This document shows, piece by piece, positions 11,240 through 23,899 of a DNA stretch of 64,000 bases. The position numbers and the translations under genes are program-made. The stretch's first letter is position 1; the number at the start of each line of letters is the position of its first letter. Under the pieces are notes generated by a model that saw only the letters and a list, made by a program, of their open reading frames with translations, had not been told where the DNA came from and searched no databases. The DNA comes from Massariosphaeria phaeospora (taxonomy: Eukaryota > Ascomycota > Dothideomycetes > Pleosporales): assembly GCA_011032825.1 (NCBI GenBank), contig JAADJZ010000043.1, positions 1 through 64,000 of the forward strand, given 5' to 3'.

Positions 11240-14200
11240 CATTAGGCACTAACAGCGTATTAATATTATAAACTTTAAAAGTTCTAACATGTATATTAAG
11301 TACAACTAGCTACAAAAACACAACTTTAACATTAATTAAAAAAACAAAACAATACGTAGCTAAAGGCTTAAAAAGAAAGTCGCTGTAGTACTACAAAACA
11401 AATCAACAATTCAAAGCTTACTTAAGAATAAAAAAATTAGTTTAATTTTACTTTACAAAATTGCGAGAATTTGTAAAAAAAACTTTTAGCAAATAAGCGT
11501 TATATAGATACAACGAGTTGCGCTTTTAAAAGTAAACAAACTACAATCTAACTTTTTTAAAAAACAAAACAAAAAGTTTAAAAACTTTTTTACTAAATAC
11601 TAAACGAAGTTTAAAAGCTTTTTTAAAAAAAACAAAAAGCACAACTTAGCAAACTACTAAAAATAAAATTACAAAATTATTTTTAAAAAAAGAACAAAAC
11701 TACGACTAGAACTAATGTATTTTCTAACTTACAACTAGCAAAAGAAATTAAAAAAATACATTTAAAAAAATATCTAGCAAGAATACATACAACTAAGCGA
11801 AAGTTTAATAGCTTCGCTAATATTGTTTGTACTAAAGAAAAACGAAGAATTAAAACTATGCGTAAACTATTAACAGCTTAACAACGTTACATAAAAAAAC
11901 AAATACTTACTACTACTTATTTTAGAGCTTATAAATTAACTTTAAAATTTAAAATAAATTACAAAACTTAATGTACAAGACAGATACTATCGCATTAAAA
12001 TTGCAAAAAGCACAAATAGTTAATAGCTTTTAAAACATAATACAAACTCTACGAGTACTAAGTTATGCCATTTAAATTAACTAATGCCTTAGCTACATTT
12101 TAAGCTTTAATTAAAAAAGCACTATACAAATACTTAGACATTTTTGTTATAGCGTACTTGAATAACGTATTAATATACTCTAAGAGAATGTTCAAGGAAC
12201 ATTAAGAACATATTAAAAAAGTACTACAAAAGATAAAGTAGTACTAGCTACTACTTTAAACAAGTGTAAATTTCACGTTACAAAAACTAGCTATCTAGAA
12301 TTTATTATCTTAAGAAAAAGTGTAGCTATAAACTCGAAAAAGATCTAGACTGTACAAAAGTAGCTAACTTTTAAAATAGTAAAAAACGTGTAGTTTTTCT
12401 TAGAATTTGCTAACTTTTATTAAAAGTTTATTAAAAATTACTCTAAGACTACGACACTACTCTTAAAAGTTACTAAAAAAAATAAAAAATTTAAGTAAAC
12501 AAAAGCACAAGAATAGGCGTTTTAAGAGCTTAAAAAAAAGTTTACTACAGCACTAATGCTACAGATGCACAACCTAAAAAAAGAAACTTAAGTAAAAACT
12601 AATGCTTTAGACTACGCATTAAAAGCAATACTTTTACAACAATGCAATAATAAGAAATAAAAACTAGTGTATTACTATTTTAGAAAGTTTTTAAGAGTAA
12701 AACTCAACTACAACGTTTACAACAAAAAGCTATTAGCAATAATAAACGCCTTTAAACAATAAAAAGCGCAGCTAAAAAAAGCAAAACATTAAGTACAAGT
12801 GTACTTAGACTACTAAAACTTTACTAGCTTTACTACAACTAAGAAATTAAATAGACAATAAGTTAAATAAGCTGAATTTATAGCAGATTACAACATTAAG
12901 ATTTACTATTGCAAAGAAACTAACAATAGAACTGCAAACGCGCTTAGTCGAAAATTAGATTTTATAAAAACTAACAAACTAGTTACGTACAACTTAGTAT
13001 TACGATAAAACTTAAATAGAACTTTTAAATACAACTAACTGCAACTAGCTAAGATAGCTAAAGTTACGAGCATTAAAAAAAAATGCACTAAAAATAAAGC
13101 AAAAACAACTAGCAAAGATAGATAGTTATGAACAACACTTAAGCTATATAGTTTATTTAAAAATTACATACTTTACAAGCATATAAATACCTAAGAATTA
13201 AAAAAATAGTCTAACAAATTTTAAACGAGTACTTAATGCTTTATGTACAAAACACAGTTTAAAAAGTAGTAAGCAACTATTTAGATTGTTTAAAAAACAA
13301 ACTTAAAAAACACAAGCCTTACAAATTACTTTAACTGCTAAAACTACTCGCACGCTTATGAATTAGCGTTATAGTAAACTTTATAGTAAAGCTTTTAAAA
13401 TTGTTAAAACCTAAATTAGCACAGCTATGCAACTCAATTTTGGTAATTGTAAATTAATTAACTAAAGAATTACATTTTGTACCAACAGAAAAATTAATTA
13501 CGGCAGAAAAAATAGCCTACGAAGTTACAAAAGCACTCGTTGCTAACTACAAATTGCTAAAACAGTTTATTACTAATAAAAACAAGCTGTTTACATTAAA
13601 GTTTTAAGATACGTTTTTAGCTTAGTTAAGAGTTGCAAAAAAGCTATTAACGAGCTTTTACCTACAAACTAACAGCTAAACAAAACAAACAAACTAAACG
13701 CTAGAATAGTATTTACGAATATACACTAACAAGCTGTAAAACAACTAAGTTAAACTTTTGCTAACAGCATAATTAGCTTACAACAGTACAAGGTTTACAA
13801 CTACAAAACACTCGCTATACTACGCAAACTACAAATATAAGCTAGTAGCTTATTAAAATCTAAAGAATATTGAAAGCATTTTGCTAGCAGCAAACGATAA
13901 GGCTTTCAAAATGCAAAAACTATACAACAAATTAAGTTAATAAATCGCTTAAAAGAACTTTACAACAGCTAAGTTAGCAAATAAAAAAAAACTTAAGAAA
14001 CTAACTTTTAAAAAGAGAAATAAAGTTTTTCTTTTACAAAAAAACCTAAAAACTAAACAGCTATGCAACAAATTAAATAACTTTTAAATAAAACTATTCA
14101 AAATTCTAAAAGTTAAAAGACTTGTATTATTTAAATTACAGCTACTTACAAGCATGCGCATACACCTAGTTTTTTATAAATTACTTTTTAAACTAGCACT

Positions 14201-14960
14201 ACTAAACGCCGAAGTAGCAACTAATATCAAACTTAAAAACGAGAAGTACAAAGTCGAAAAAGTTAAAGACCTACAAAAGTTCGAACGTTAGTAGAAATAC
14301 TTAGTTAAATAGCAAGAATAGCTAGAGAGCTAGAATACATAGGAACTAATACAAAATTTTACAAACTGCAAGAAACTAGTACGAAAGTACTACTAGCAAA
14401 ATTTAAAAGCAAAGAATCTAAGTTCTCTAAAAAAGCAAAAAAGTTAAAAGAAAAAAAAACAAGCAGAGAAAAGTTAGTCTGTAACTAGCCTAAGTTAGCT
14501 GAAGTTAATTCGAGTAGTAGTAGTATAGAACTATTAGTAGAAACTATACTCTTAGACTTAAAAGCAGCAGCTGCAGCTGCTTTGAGCTGTTTTACTTTTT
14601 TAATAAACGCTAGTTCGCGATTATACATTTTTCTTTTCTAACGATTTAGCTACTTTAACTTAAGCTTAAACTTTAAAAGCGCAAAGCAAGACTTCGCAAT
14701 TTGAAGCTAAAAACTACGGCGCTTAGCTTCGATAGCAGCTTAGTTTTAAGTAGTTACTACTAGATTACACTTGAAGTTGTAATCTAAACACTTAAAATAG
14801 CAACTTAAATCTAGGCTTATAAGACACTTGCGACTTTTCTCGCAACATAGTAAACAAAGCGTTAGTATTTTACAACTATAAAACAGAACTAGAGCAGCAA
14901 AAGCCTTGCGACGAGCAGTTGAGTTATCTAAAAAAAAATTTAAAACTTTAGACATAGTTA
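11240..14960 (+). pseudogene. Element B pol relic (RT, RNase H, integrase, chromodomain)
   Basis: The RT region at about 11800-12190 ends in AYLNNVLIYS, with both catalytic Asp residues changed to Asn. RNase H lies at about 12590-12960 (TNALDYAL, then ELLAI-like KLLAIINAF, then AEFIADYNIKIYY and ANALSRKLDF). The integrase core at about 13300-13700 includes SILVIVN.LTKE.HFVP, where the catalytic Asp of VIVD is now Asn. The chromodomain at about 14285-14400 reads KYLVK.QE.LES.NT, with TAG at each expected Trp. The short open frame on the minus strand at 14746-14955 is a by-product. Confidence 0.85.
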
Positions 14961-15121
14961 AACTTAGGAACTTAAAGAAATACTAAAAAAAGCTACGACA
15001 CGATAGAAATTGCAAGTTAACTTACTTTTATACCTACGCCGCACACGACAAAGTGCTTTAAAACAAACTAGCACAGCACAAATAGTAGCTATCAAAACAA
15101 TATTCTTAAAGAAAGAAATAA

Positions 15122-15610
15122 TGTTACAAATAAAAGCAATACTAGGAATCGTAGACTAAGCAACAGCGTAGAAAAGTTGTTAAAGCTTGCAAAACAAGAG
15201 TACAGCAATGCGCGAAGCAGAATTAGATTAGTAGTTACGTAACCGCGATCCCGCTAAGAATAGAAATTAGAAAGTAATTTTAGAATCTAGCGAGATTAAC
15301 GAAGCAGCTTTGATTTCTACTCTAGAGAAAATTACAAAGCAAGCTGCTTTTAGCAAGAAATTAAAAAACTATATAAATTAGCAAAATTTCTTTTACAGTT
15401 TTAATTCTTTGTAGTTAACTCTTTTAAGTACATTTTATACATAGATTAAATCTATAGGCAACAAATTGTTACTTTGTTATTCTATTCGAAATAGAATTGA
15501 GATTGTTTTTTTACGTTGTCATTAAACTCTTCGAACATAGAACAATTTCTTAGGCGGAATTTTCGAGTCTAATACTAAGTACCTTTAGTAAAAGAACATT
15601 TCTAATAACA
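15122..15610 (+). repeat. Element B right LTR
   Basis: 489 bp, TGTTACAAA...CTAATAACA, the inverted counterpart of the A LTRs. A segment near 15240-15340 is less similar to the A copies and slightly richer in GC. Confidence 0.85.
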
Positions 15611-15938
15611 TTTAGCTAGTTAAGCGCTACTTTGTTGTTGCTATACTCGCTATTGCTAGTGTAGATAAAGTAATTGTTAAGTATATTAGTTACCTAGTGC
15701 TTTATAATTGTTGCTGCTTTAATAATAACTATAGAAAAAATAGCTACGCTATTTGCGCTTATACACTCTACAAAAGTAACAAGCTCGCAATTGTAAGCGT
15801 TAAGAATAAAAATCTAGCGCCTATTTCTACTGTAAACGTACTAGCTGCTTGCGATTTTAATCTAGTAGCTAGTTTCGTTTATATTGTACGTATTCGCTAG
15901 CAATATGCTTAATTTCTAAATAAAGCTTTCTAGCTTTG
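15611..15938. other. Unassigned sequence between elements B and C
   Basis: A short gap with an open frame of 67 codons at 15697-15900 that resembles nothing recognisable. It is probably a fragment of older repeat DNA into which element C inserted; no motif supports a gene. Confidence 0.4.
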
Positions 15939-16159
15939 TGTAAGGCCGAGTAGCTTTACGTATTTGTTTTCTTTCGATTAATAGCTACTGTAGGCTATAA
16001 CGGGCTAGACTAGTTCTTTGCAAAGCTTTTAAAAGTACCTCGCATCGAATTGCTGCTAAGATAGCAATTCGTTTCTTTTACACGAATATACTATCTTTAT
16101 TACTATACTATTAATCTATTTTAAGTGTTATCAAACTTACAATTAAACGCAGTCTTACA
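15939..16159 (+). repeat. Element C 5' LTR
   Basis: 221 bp, starting TGTAAGGCCGAG and ending AGTCTTACA. Fifteen transitions and no indels relative to 23127-23347. Confidence 0.9.
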
Positions 16160-16299
16160 TTCAAATCGCTTTATTAAAATACTTTTAATAGATCGATTAC
16201 TTCGTCTACAATGTTCGATTTATCTAACAATTAAGCTACGTTGCTTTTAAGACACTTAGATAAAAGTTCTATTATGCAACTAAGCACTCTCTAACCTCT

Positions 16300-19200
16300 A
16301 GTAGTAAATAAAACTAAATAGAATAAAAATGCTAATAAAGAAGTCTAGATTAGTAATAGTGCTAACGTTTTAGAGCGTAGTTGCGCTTCTAGCGCTAAAC
16401 TAGGCTAAAATAACCTAGTTTGTTTCAAAAAGAATCTTAACACTTTACTTTTAAACAATAAGAATAACGACGCACTATTGAACTCTTTTACAAAGCGAGC
16501 TTTCAACAAGCTAAAAACTTAGTAGCAGAATAAGTAAAACTGTACAGAACTTATTCGCTTTAAAGCGTTAAAAGCTCTATACTAGAACGAAGACAAAACA
16601 GCGCTTGCTAAAGCTATTAAGCAACTAGTTGTGCTAGCACCTGCTTAGACTGTCTTTAACTAGGTTAATTTGCTTCGCTCTAAGCTACTGCACTGCTATT
16701 TAAAAAAAAATCGCGTAGACTACAACTAATAAGTTCGCGATTGCGAAAGCTACTACACAAAAAGCTTCAACTTTTTTAGCAAACTTTAAAAGGTTTTTTT
16801 TAAGTTAACGTACGTTACTAAAAACTTTTGTACGCTCTAAAAAACCTATAAAATTTATAAAAAAATGCGATTTTCTTTATAGTCTTTTACTTAGGCATTG
16901 CTTAAAAAACAAATGTTAAGTGCTTTAAGCACTTTTAAAAAACGTAAGTAGCAAGTATACAATTCTATCAAGGCTTTACGTTGAAAGCTATTTTAAACTC
17001 TTTTTAACTTACTTTTACTTTTTTAACTTCTTTAGACTAAAATTGACTAAACAAGCTTATTTAGCATAGCAGCGGACTTTACCGCGGCACTTTTTAAAGA
17101 AGTAAAAAAGCAACTACGTTACTTTTCGCTGCAAAGTTGCACTACTCTTTACTAAGTAAAGCAAAAAGCTAATTAAATCTATTGTAACCTCTAACAGAAT
17201 AGTAAAATCTAAAAAAAAACTAAAAAAGACAAAAAGCGAGCCGCGTCGCTAACAGGACATAGATTGACTTATTCTAATGCCAAACGGCACAAAAAAAGAC
17301 GCAACAGCCGCTTTAAGCCTAAAAGAAGTAATAACAAAAAAAACAAAGGCTTTAACAAGCTAGTTTGCTACGCATGTAACAAACTAAGCTATTTTGTTTC
17401 TACTTACTCTAACAAGGCAAAGAAAAACGCTTACTTTAAAAAAAAAAAAAAAAGGCAAAGGCTTAAAGAATTAGCTTTTTACTTTGTAGCTTATATTAAC
17501 TTATTATAGTTAAAAAAAGTAGGCACTTTTTGTAAGATGCTAACGAGTAAAAACCTAACGTCTCTTACTGCGTTAGCGAAAATTAAGAGTTTAAAAAACT
17601 TAAAAGCAATTAGAGATAGTAGAGCTTATTTTAATGTTCTTTTAGCTGTCGTAGCAAAAGAACAGAATCTAGTACTTAAACTAATTTCTAATATTCTTTT
17701 TATATTGCTAAGTAAATTAAGTTACACTATTTATAGTTGTACTGTAACAAAAGTTTGCATTACAAATTCTAAAGGCAAAGTACAGACTTATAAAATTCTC
17801 TTTATAGTAGCTAATCTTAAAAAGCTTTTAATGTATCTCAAACTTTTTTAGATAAATTAGTTTTAGCTAAAGTTAAACTATCCGCGTTGCCGCATGCTCT
17901 TTAGAAGCATAAAAAACCTAAATAGATTAAACTATGCTAAAGTAGCTATAAAAAACGCAGCAGAGTTTGCTTAAACTTTAAATAGTTCTAATGCAAAGCT
18001 TTATATCTGTTTAATTAGTGCACTTTTTAAAGCAAGCGACTAAAAGAAGCAAGGCTCTAGTTTGCAACTTGAATATTAGAAGTACTAAAACGTAGCGAGC
18101 TTTAATAGCTTGTTAGTAATAGCGTCTTATAAAGAGCAGAATTTTGCAATTAAACTTTAGCTTAGTACAACTCTTTTGCATCAACTTCTGTACAACATGT
18201 TAATAGCAAAATTAAAGCATCTTTGCAAATACGTAGACAAGTACTTTAATAAAAAATAAATAAAGCGCTTAAAATTTTTAGCTAGTGCGCTAATTCTTTT
18301 TGCAAAAAAAAAAATAGCACTTTAAAGCTTTTCGTTAACTATCGAAGCTTTAACAAAATTACAATTAAGAATCGTTATTTTCTGCTTTTTATTGCAGAGT
18401 TCTTAAAAAAGTTAGCTAAGGCAAAAGTCTACACTAAGCTTGACATCCGTAAAGCCTATTACAAAATTCAAATTAAAAAAAAAAACAAATAGAAAACAGC
18501 TTTTAGGACTTGATACAGTTATTTTAAGTACTTTGTTATGCTATTTAGTTTTACGAATGCTTTTGCAGCATTTTAAGCTTACATTAACTAAGCTTTTGCT
18601 AGGTTAGTTAACGTAACTTGCATTGTATACATTCTAGTGTTTTTTAACACAGAAAAAGCCTATGTAAGCTAGGTTAAGAAAGTTTTTTAACGTTTGCGTA
18701 AAGCAAAGCTATACTTGAAGCTTAGTAAGTGCGAGTAGCATATACAGTAAACAAAGTACCTAGGTTACATTGTATGCCTAGAAGAAGTTAAAATAAACCT
18801 AGAACAAATTAGAACGATCTAGAAGTAGCTAATGCTAAATACAGTTCGAGATATTCGAGTATTTATAAGCTTTATAAACTATTATCGGCGCTTTATCGCC
18901 AAGTTCTCTAAGCTTGCTCTACTATTAACTAAACTAACCTAAAAAAAGCTAGAAGCAGCTCGAAACAAGTACGTCTAAAGAAAAAAGAAAAGCTAGCGAA
19001 TTAAATTTAGAACTAAAGCTAAGAAAGTGTTTAAAAAACTTAAGAGTGCGTTTTTTAATATCTCTATTCTAGCTTATTATAAAGCAAAATAGTTTACAAA
19101 GCTCAAAACTAACGCTTTTAAAAGCGCTATTAGTAGAATTTTAAGCTAGAAAGTCCTTAACAGTGAAAACGGCGAAAAAAGTGCGTATTAGCGCTTAATT

Positions 19201-21060
19201 AGTTTTTTCTCGCAGAAAATAGACAATACTTATAATAAAAAGTTATTAGCAATTAACAAAACTTTGTTATACTTTCGCTATTTTCTTTTAAGTATCTCGT
19301 TTAATCTCTATATAAACTACAATAACCTACGATAGTTTATAAAAACAAAAACTTTAAATTATTATTAAGTTCGCGCTTACAAAAAGTTAACAAAGTACAA
19401 CTTCGTTATAATTTATTAACCTAGAAAGACAAATCTAGCCGATAGCTCTTTCTAACGACTAGACTACATAAAAAAAGCTTATGCTTTTGCGCAAAAAAGT
19501 AATAAAATCTACGTAGATTTATTATAAGCTTTAATAACTCGTAGTGTTTACAGTAAGCCCGCTTTAGTAGCAGCAATTACAAAATCAGCTAGCTAACTTG
19601 CAAAAAAACCAAGCTTGCTAACTTTTTTAAAGAAAATAAAAGCTTCGAACTTGAAGATGTACATTAGAAAAGAACTAACTTAAGCACCTTAGCTTAAGCT
19701 CTTAGAGAATAAAGTTCTTTTAAGTAATTTAGCAAGCAATTTTGCAAACTTCTTAAACTTAAACTTAAACTTTAACTTAGAAAACGAGTCTAGACTAGTA
19801 GAGCCTATAGTAGCCTAGAATAGTTTAAAACTAGCTGTAACAAAGTAGTTGAATAAAATCTACTTCGATATAATAAAAGAAAAAGCAAAGGCCTTTTAGA
19901 AATGTTATAACAGCTCAATAGCTAGCTACTTTAGCGTTAAAAAAACTTTAGAAAAAGTTAAACGCTAATACGAGTAAAAAAGCATAAAAAAAAACGTTAC
20001 AAAGTATTACAACGACTATTTAAAGTGTTGCAAATTAGTAGCAGCTAGACACAGCTTTTACGAACTTTTTATACTTTTGCTAGCGCTTAATAGCTCGTAG
20101 TGTAATGTTACAATAGACTTTATTACAAAACTTTTACTATTAAAGTATATAAAGTAAGTATACAACTTTATTCTCGTTGTAGTAAACTACTTAACTAAAA
20201 TAGCTTACTATATTCTAGCTTGCGCTAACTAGACAGCAAAAAACTTTGCAATAGTTTAAATAAAAAAAATTGTAAAACTTTACAGCGTTCTAAAGAACGT
20301 TATTTTAAACTAAAGTTTTATTATAAACTCAAAGTTTTAGAACAGCTTTTGCTACTATTTTAGCTTAATAAGCGTTCTCTTTTTTGCTTATTACTCTCAA
20401 ACGAATAGTTAAACTAAAAGACAGAATTAAACGCTAGAACAGTACTTTCAATGTTACTGTTGCTTTAAACAAGACAATTAAACTATGTAGTTGCTAGTAG
20501 CAAAGTTTGCGTACAACAATAGCTAATATGTAACTATAAAAATTGCTTTTTTTGTAGCGTACTACAAAGCGTTTCTAAAAGCTTTAAATTAGCTTAAAAT
20601 GCTTTTTAGTAACGAACAGTTGTTTATAAAAACAAGCATAGCAGCTTACATAATTGCCTTTTAAGCTAAATGCTAGCGCAAAATTAAAACCGCAAACGCT
20701 TATTAGAAAAAGTATTTTAACAAGCGTTAAAAGTACATCTTGCTAAAGCAAAGTAACTAAGTGCTAATCTTAAACTGCTACATAAAATCTACTAGGCTAA
20801 AGAAAAAGCTTAACTAAAAGTACGTAGAGCTAGGTACTATTGTAAACTAAATTAGTACTAACGCGTACTAAGTAGACTTTTTTAAAATTAAAAAGTGTTT
20901 ATTTAGTTTTCTACGTATCCTTGTTAAAACTTTACAACTAAAAAAAGTTAATACTTTTTAAAGCAAGCTTTTAGTAGATACTTTGCGTACTTTTAAAAAC
21001 AACGTGTACTACGTTAAAAAAGTGCTTAATAAAAAAAAATCTTCGGTTAGCACCTAAAAG
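16300..21060 (+). pseudogene. Element C gag-pol relic
   Basis: The open frame 17264-17509 is the end of gag. It has a basic stretch followed by a zinc knuckle reading CYACNKLSYFVSTY, in which the expected His and last Cys are both Tyr, as G:C-to-A:T change would produce. The frame 17537-17851 contains DSRAYFN, which may be the protease active site. RT at about 18320-18700 reads KVYTKLDIRKAYYKI and then TAF.T.YSYF.YFVM. At the catalytic site the sequence goes from VYI straight to LVFF, so the two Asp codons seem to be deleted. A region reading like the end of the integrase is seen at about 20700-21000. Confidence 0.75.
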
Positions 21061-23126
21061 TACTTCGTTAAATAAAAAAAATACTTAGATAATAAAAACT
21101 CTTAGGAACTTAAGCTAAATATAAGTGCAAATGCACTTAATAATTTTTAAAAAAAAAAAAATATTTGTAGCAAAAAAAATAAAAAACGCACTCTAAGCAA
21201 TGTGCTTTTAAAAAAAAAATAGTTAATACGTTTTACTTTGCTACTTAACGCATAGTTAGCATTAAAATTTTTTAAGTTACAAACTTTTTTAAAAGAGATA
21301 ATATATTATTTTACTATTGCAAGGCATAGCGTTAAGAGAGCTACTTTGTGCTATTATAAGCTAGTGTAGCACACTTTATAGCAAAGAAAAACAAAGTAAG
21401 TTTTAAAAATGTATGCATAACTATGCTACTTTTAAGCAAACCGCTTTTACACTAACTACTAGGTATTAGCTTTTGTTACGCTAAAATAAAGTTCTAAGAC
21501 GCTAACGCCGTGCTCGAAAACTAATTTAAGCAAAAAAACTGCTTTTAACGCTACAATAGCTTAAAAGGCTGCAATCTAACGCTAGAAACTACTAAGCTAC
21601 TTACAACTTTTTAGCTAAAGTTTATAAACTTTGCTATAAGTAACTTAACTTTCTTTGTAAGCACACTTTTTTGCACTTTGTTTTTTTTAACTGCACGCTT
21701 TGCAGTTGCGTTGGCAAAGTTCGTAAAAAGCTAAGCGCGCTCGCAATTTCTCTTAGCTACTAAATCAATAACAACGCAAGCTTTTTTAGACTAAAATATG
21801 TTAATACGAGTTATAGTAGCTTATAATAGGCTAACATACTTTTTTACGCAAAGTATTAGCTTGCTTAACGTTTTTTTAAAGCTTTGTTGCTACTAACTAG
21901 TTAAACAACTGCTTAAGATACTTCTGCTAAAAAGCAGCAGCTTTAATAGTACAAACGCAACTATTTAGCTTAACCTTAGTATTAAATTTTTTATTAAAGT
22001 TAGTAGATTTATTGTGCAAGTAAAAGTGCGCGCTGTAGAAAGCATATTAGCAATTAAAAACTAAATTAGCGCTTTGCTACACTTTAAGAAGTTATAACAC
22101 ATACTTGTTAAGCGTTTTAAAAATGTCTTTGCAAGTTCTGCTTATTTTTATTATAGCAAGCTTTACTTTATTGTTAGTGTATGCTTTAAACTAGCGAAGA
22201 GTTTTAAAAACTTTTTTTTTAGTTTTAAGCGCGCTAGAGGACAGAGGCTTGTAAGCAAAGTTAAAAACAACTACAAAATAACTTTTATTGCGAACTCTCT
22301 TTAGAGCGAGCACAACTTTTTTTAACTTATTTTAAAGCTCTTTTAGTACTTTATATAAAATTAGAATAGCTTATAACGCTTTTAACTAGTTTAGATACGC
22401 ACTAAATAGCAGTTTTAGTTTGTATTAAAATATTAAAAGCATTTTAGATACCTATGCTCTTTGCTTTTGTTATTTTTAATAATCTACTTTTAGTACAAAC
22501 GCTTGTTAAAGTCGTTAACAATAAGCATGCAGCATTTTACTTAGCTTAAGTAATAGTACTTTTTATTGCTTTAGAACGCAACGCAACGCGCGCAAAAGTG
22601 CACTATAAAGTTGCTATTATCTAGAATGTTATTGCTAACTCTAGTAATGTTTATGTTAGCTAGTAAAGAATTAAAGCAGCTAAAAAAAAGCTAACGCGAG
22701 CTAATATGCAAAAAAAAAACTAATAGTTACACCGTTAGCTACTAAACACTCTACAATAGCTTATTATAACCTAGATTAACTTACTTATTCTAACGTTAAC
22801 TAATCTTTAAATCTAAAGATTTAGCAAAGTTAATGTAAAAATAAAAGTTAAAAAGAGCTAGTACGAGTTATAAAAGAACTATAGGCAGCACTTGTCGCTA
22901 GGCTAAAAATTCGCTAGATTCTGCTAGCAGTACATCTTACTACTAGCTTTACTAAAAAAAACTTTACTACTTTTTTACTTTAACTTTACTTAAGTTTGTA
23001 CTAGTTCGAAGCATTAGTATAAAGCTCTAGAAAGCTATTCTGCTTTACAATAGCGCATATAAGCTTTTATTAAAAAATTTCAAACTAAGTTAGCTTACAA
23101 AACGTTTAAGCCTTTAGAAAAAAAAA
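21061..23126 (+). other. Unexplained 2-kb segment inside element C, between pol and the 3' LTR
   Basis: Gypsy elements usually reach their 3' LTR soon after integrase, but here about 2 kb remain. On the plus strand long runs can be read if TAG is treated as a mutated sense codon, for example around 21640-22260. No family is recognisable. It could be a third open frame, a captured host fragment, or a nested older repeat. Confidence 0.45.
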
Positions 23127-23347
23127 TATAAAGCTAAGTAGCTTTACGTGTTTGTTTTTTTTTAATTAATAGCTACTGTAGGCTATAACGGGCTAGACTA
23201 GTTCTTTGCAAAGCTTTTAAAAGTACCTCGCATTGAATTGCTACTAAGATAGCAATTCGTTTCTTTTACACGAATATACTATCTTTATTACTATACTATT
23301 AATCTATTTCAAGTGTTATTAAACCTACGATTAAACGCAGTTTTACA
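23127..23347 (+). repeat. Element C 3' LTR
   Basis: 221 bp, starting TATAAAGCTAAG (mutated from TGTAAGGCCGAG) and ending AGTTTTACA. Confidence 0.9.
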
Positions 23348-23399
23348 GCTGCGCTATTAAGTTTCTACGCAAATACAATTAATACAAGTTAAACGCAAG

Positions 23400-23404
23400 C
23401 ATGT
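23400..23404. repeat. Target site duplication of element D, left copy
   Basis: CATGT immediately before the 5' LTR; the identical 5 bases follow the 3' LTR at 29974-29978. Confidence 0.85.
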
Positions 23405-23876
23405 TGTTACGATCAATAATCCGCCAAGCTGCTAAAAGAAGAAAATGCTTTTACTTTGGCGCTTAAAGTAACAGAGCACGGCTATACCTTAGGTAAGCTT
23501 AGCACGTAAGCTAAAGACTTTTCTCAACGACACAGCTTCTCTATATGCTTTCTCTAATCTTACGCTCTTTGTAGCACCTCAAGAGCAAGAAATCAAAGTG
23601 CTTTTATTAATCTGCTAGCTTTGTAAGAGCAAGGAGATTATACAAAGCACACTTACGTATATAGTCAAGACAATAAACTCTTATAGCTCATCGTCTTTAA
23701 TCTCAATTACTTAAGTTAACTTTTACTTTGACTTTTATACTCTTTGCAGAACGAAGCTTGCTACTGCTTTAGTATTGAACGCTATACAACTTCCTTTAGT
23801 CTATTGAACTTACTTCATCTCTAAAAACCAACCTAAGCCTAATAAAAGACTTTTCTAAGTCCGCTTAGCTTTTACA
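23405..23876 (+). repeat. Element D 5' LTR
   Basis: 472 bp, TGTTACGATCAATAATCC...TTTTACA. Confidence 0.93.
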
Positions 23877-23899
23877 TATTAAAGACCTCTAAGATAAGT

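Larger units (their letters stand above)
10921..15610 (+). mobile_element. Element B: inverted, gag-deleted copy of the element A family
   Basis: Plus-strand member of the same chromovirus family as A, placed back to back with it. Its left LTR (10921-11211) lacks about the first 200 bp. The internal sequence then starts directly at the position equivalent to 8250 of A, so gag and the leader are missing. RT, RNase H, integrase and chromodomain follow in order, then a complete right LTR (15122-15610). A and B together form an inverted repeat with arms of roughly 4.4 kb plus LTR sequence. Confidence 0.82.
15939..23347 (+). mobile_element. Element C: Ty3/gypsy LTR retrotransposon of a second family, mutated
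   Basis: Bounded by two direct LTRs of exactly equal length, 221 bp (15939-16159 and 23127-23347). They differ at 15 positions, all transitions. Inside, on the plus strand, come a gag end with a zinc knuckle (about 17350-17400), a protease-like stretch (17537-17851), RT (about 18320-18700), RNase H and an integrase region up to about 21060. About 2 kb of unexplained sequence then precedes the 3' LTR. No clear target duplication is seen. The RT is of Ty3/gypsy type (FTKLDIR.AY-like and TAFRT-like motifs). Confidence 0.85.

Noticed and set aside
14746..14955. 69-codon minus-strand frame in element B
   Set aside because: Antisense to the end of the element's pol region; composition only.
15697..15900. 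67-codon frame between elements B and C
   Set aside because: No recognisable motif and surrounded by mutated repeats; not enough to call a gene.
17264..17851. Two open frames that could look like small genes in the AT-rich block
   Set aside because: They are the gag end (zinc knuckle) and protease-like part of retroelement C, bounded by its LTRs.
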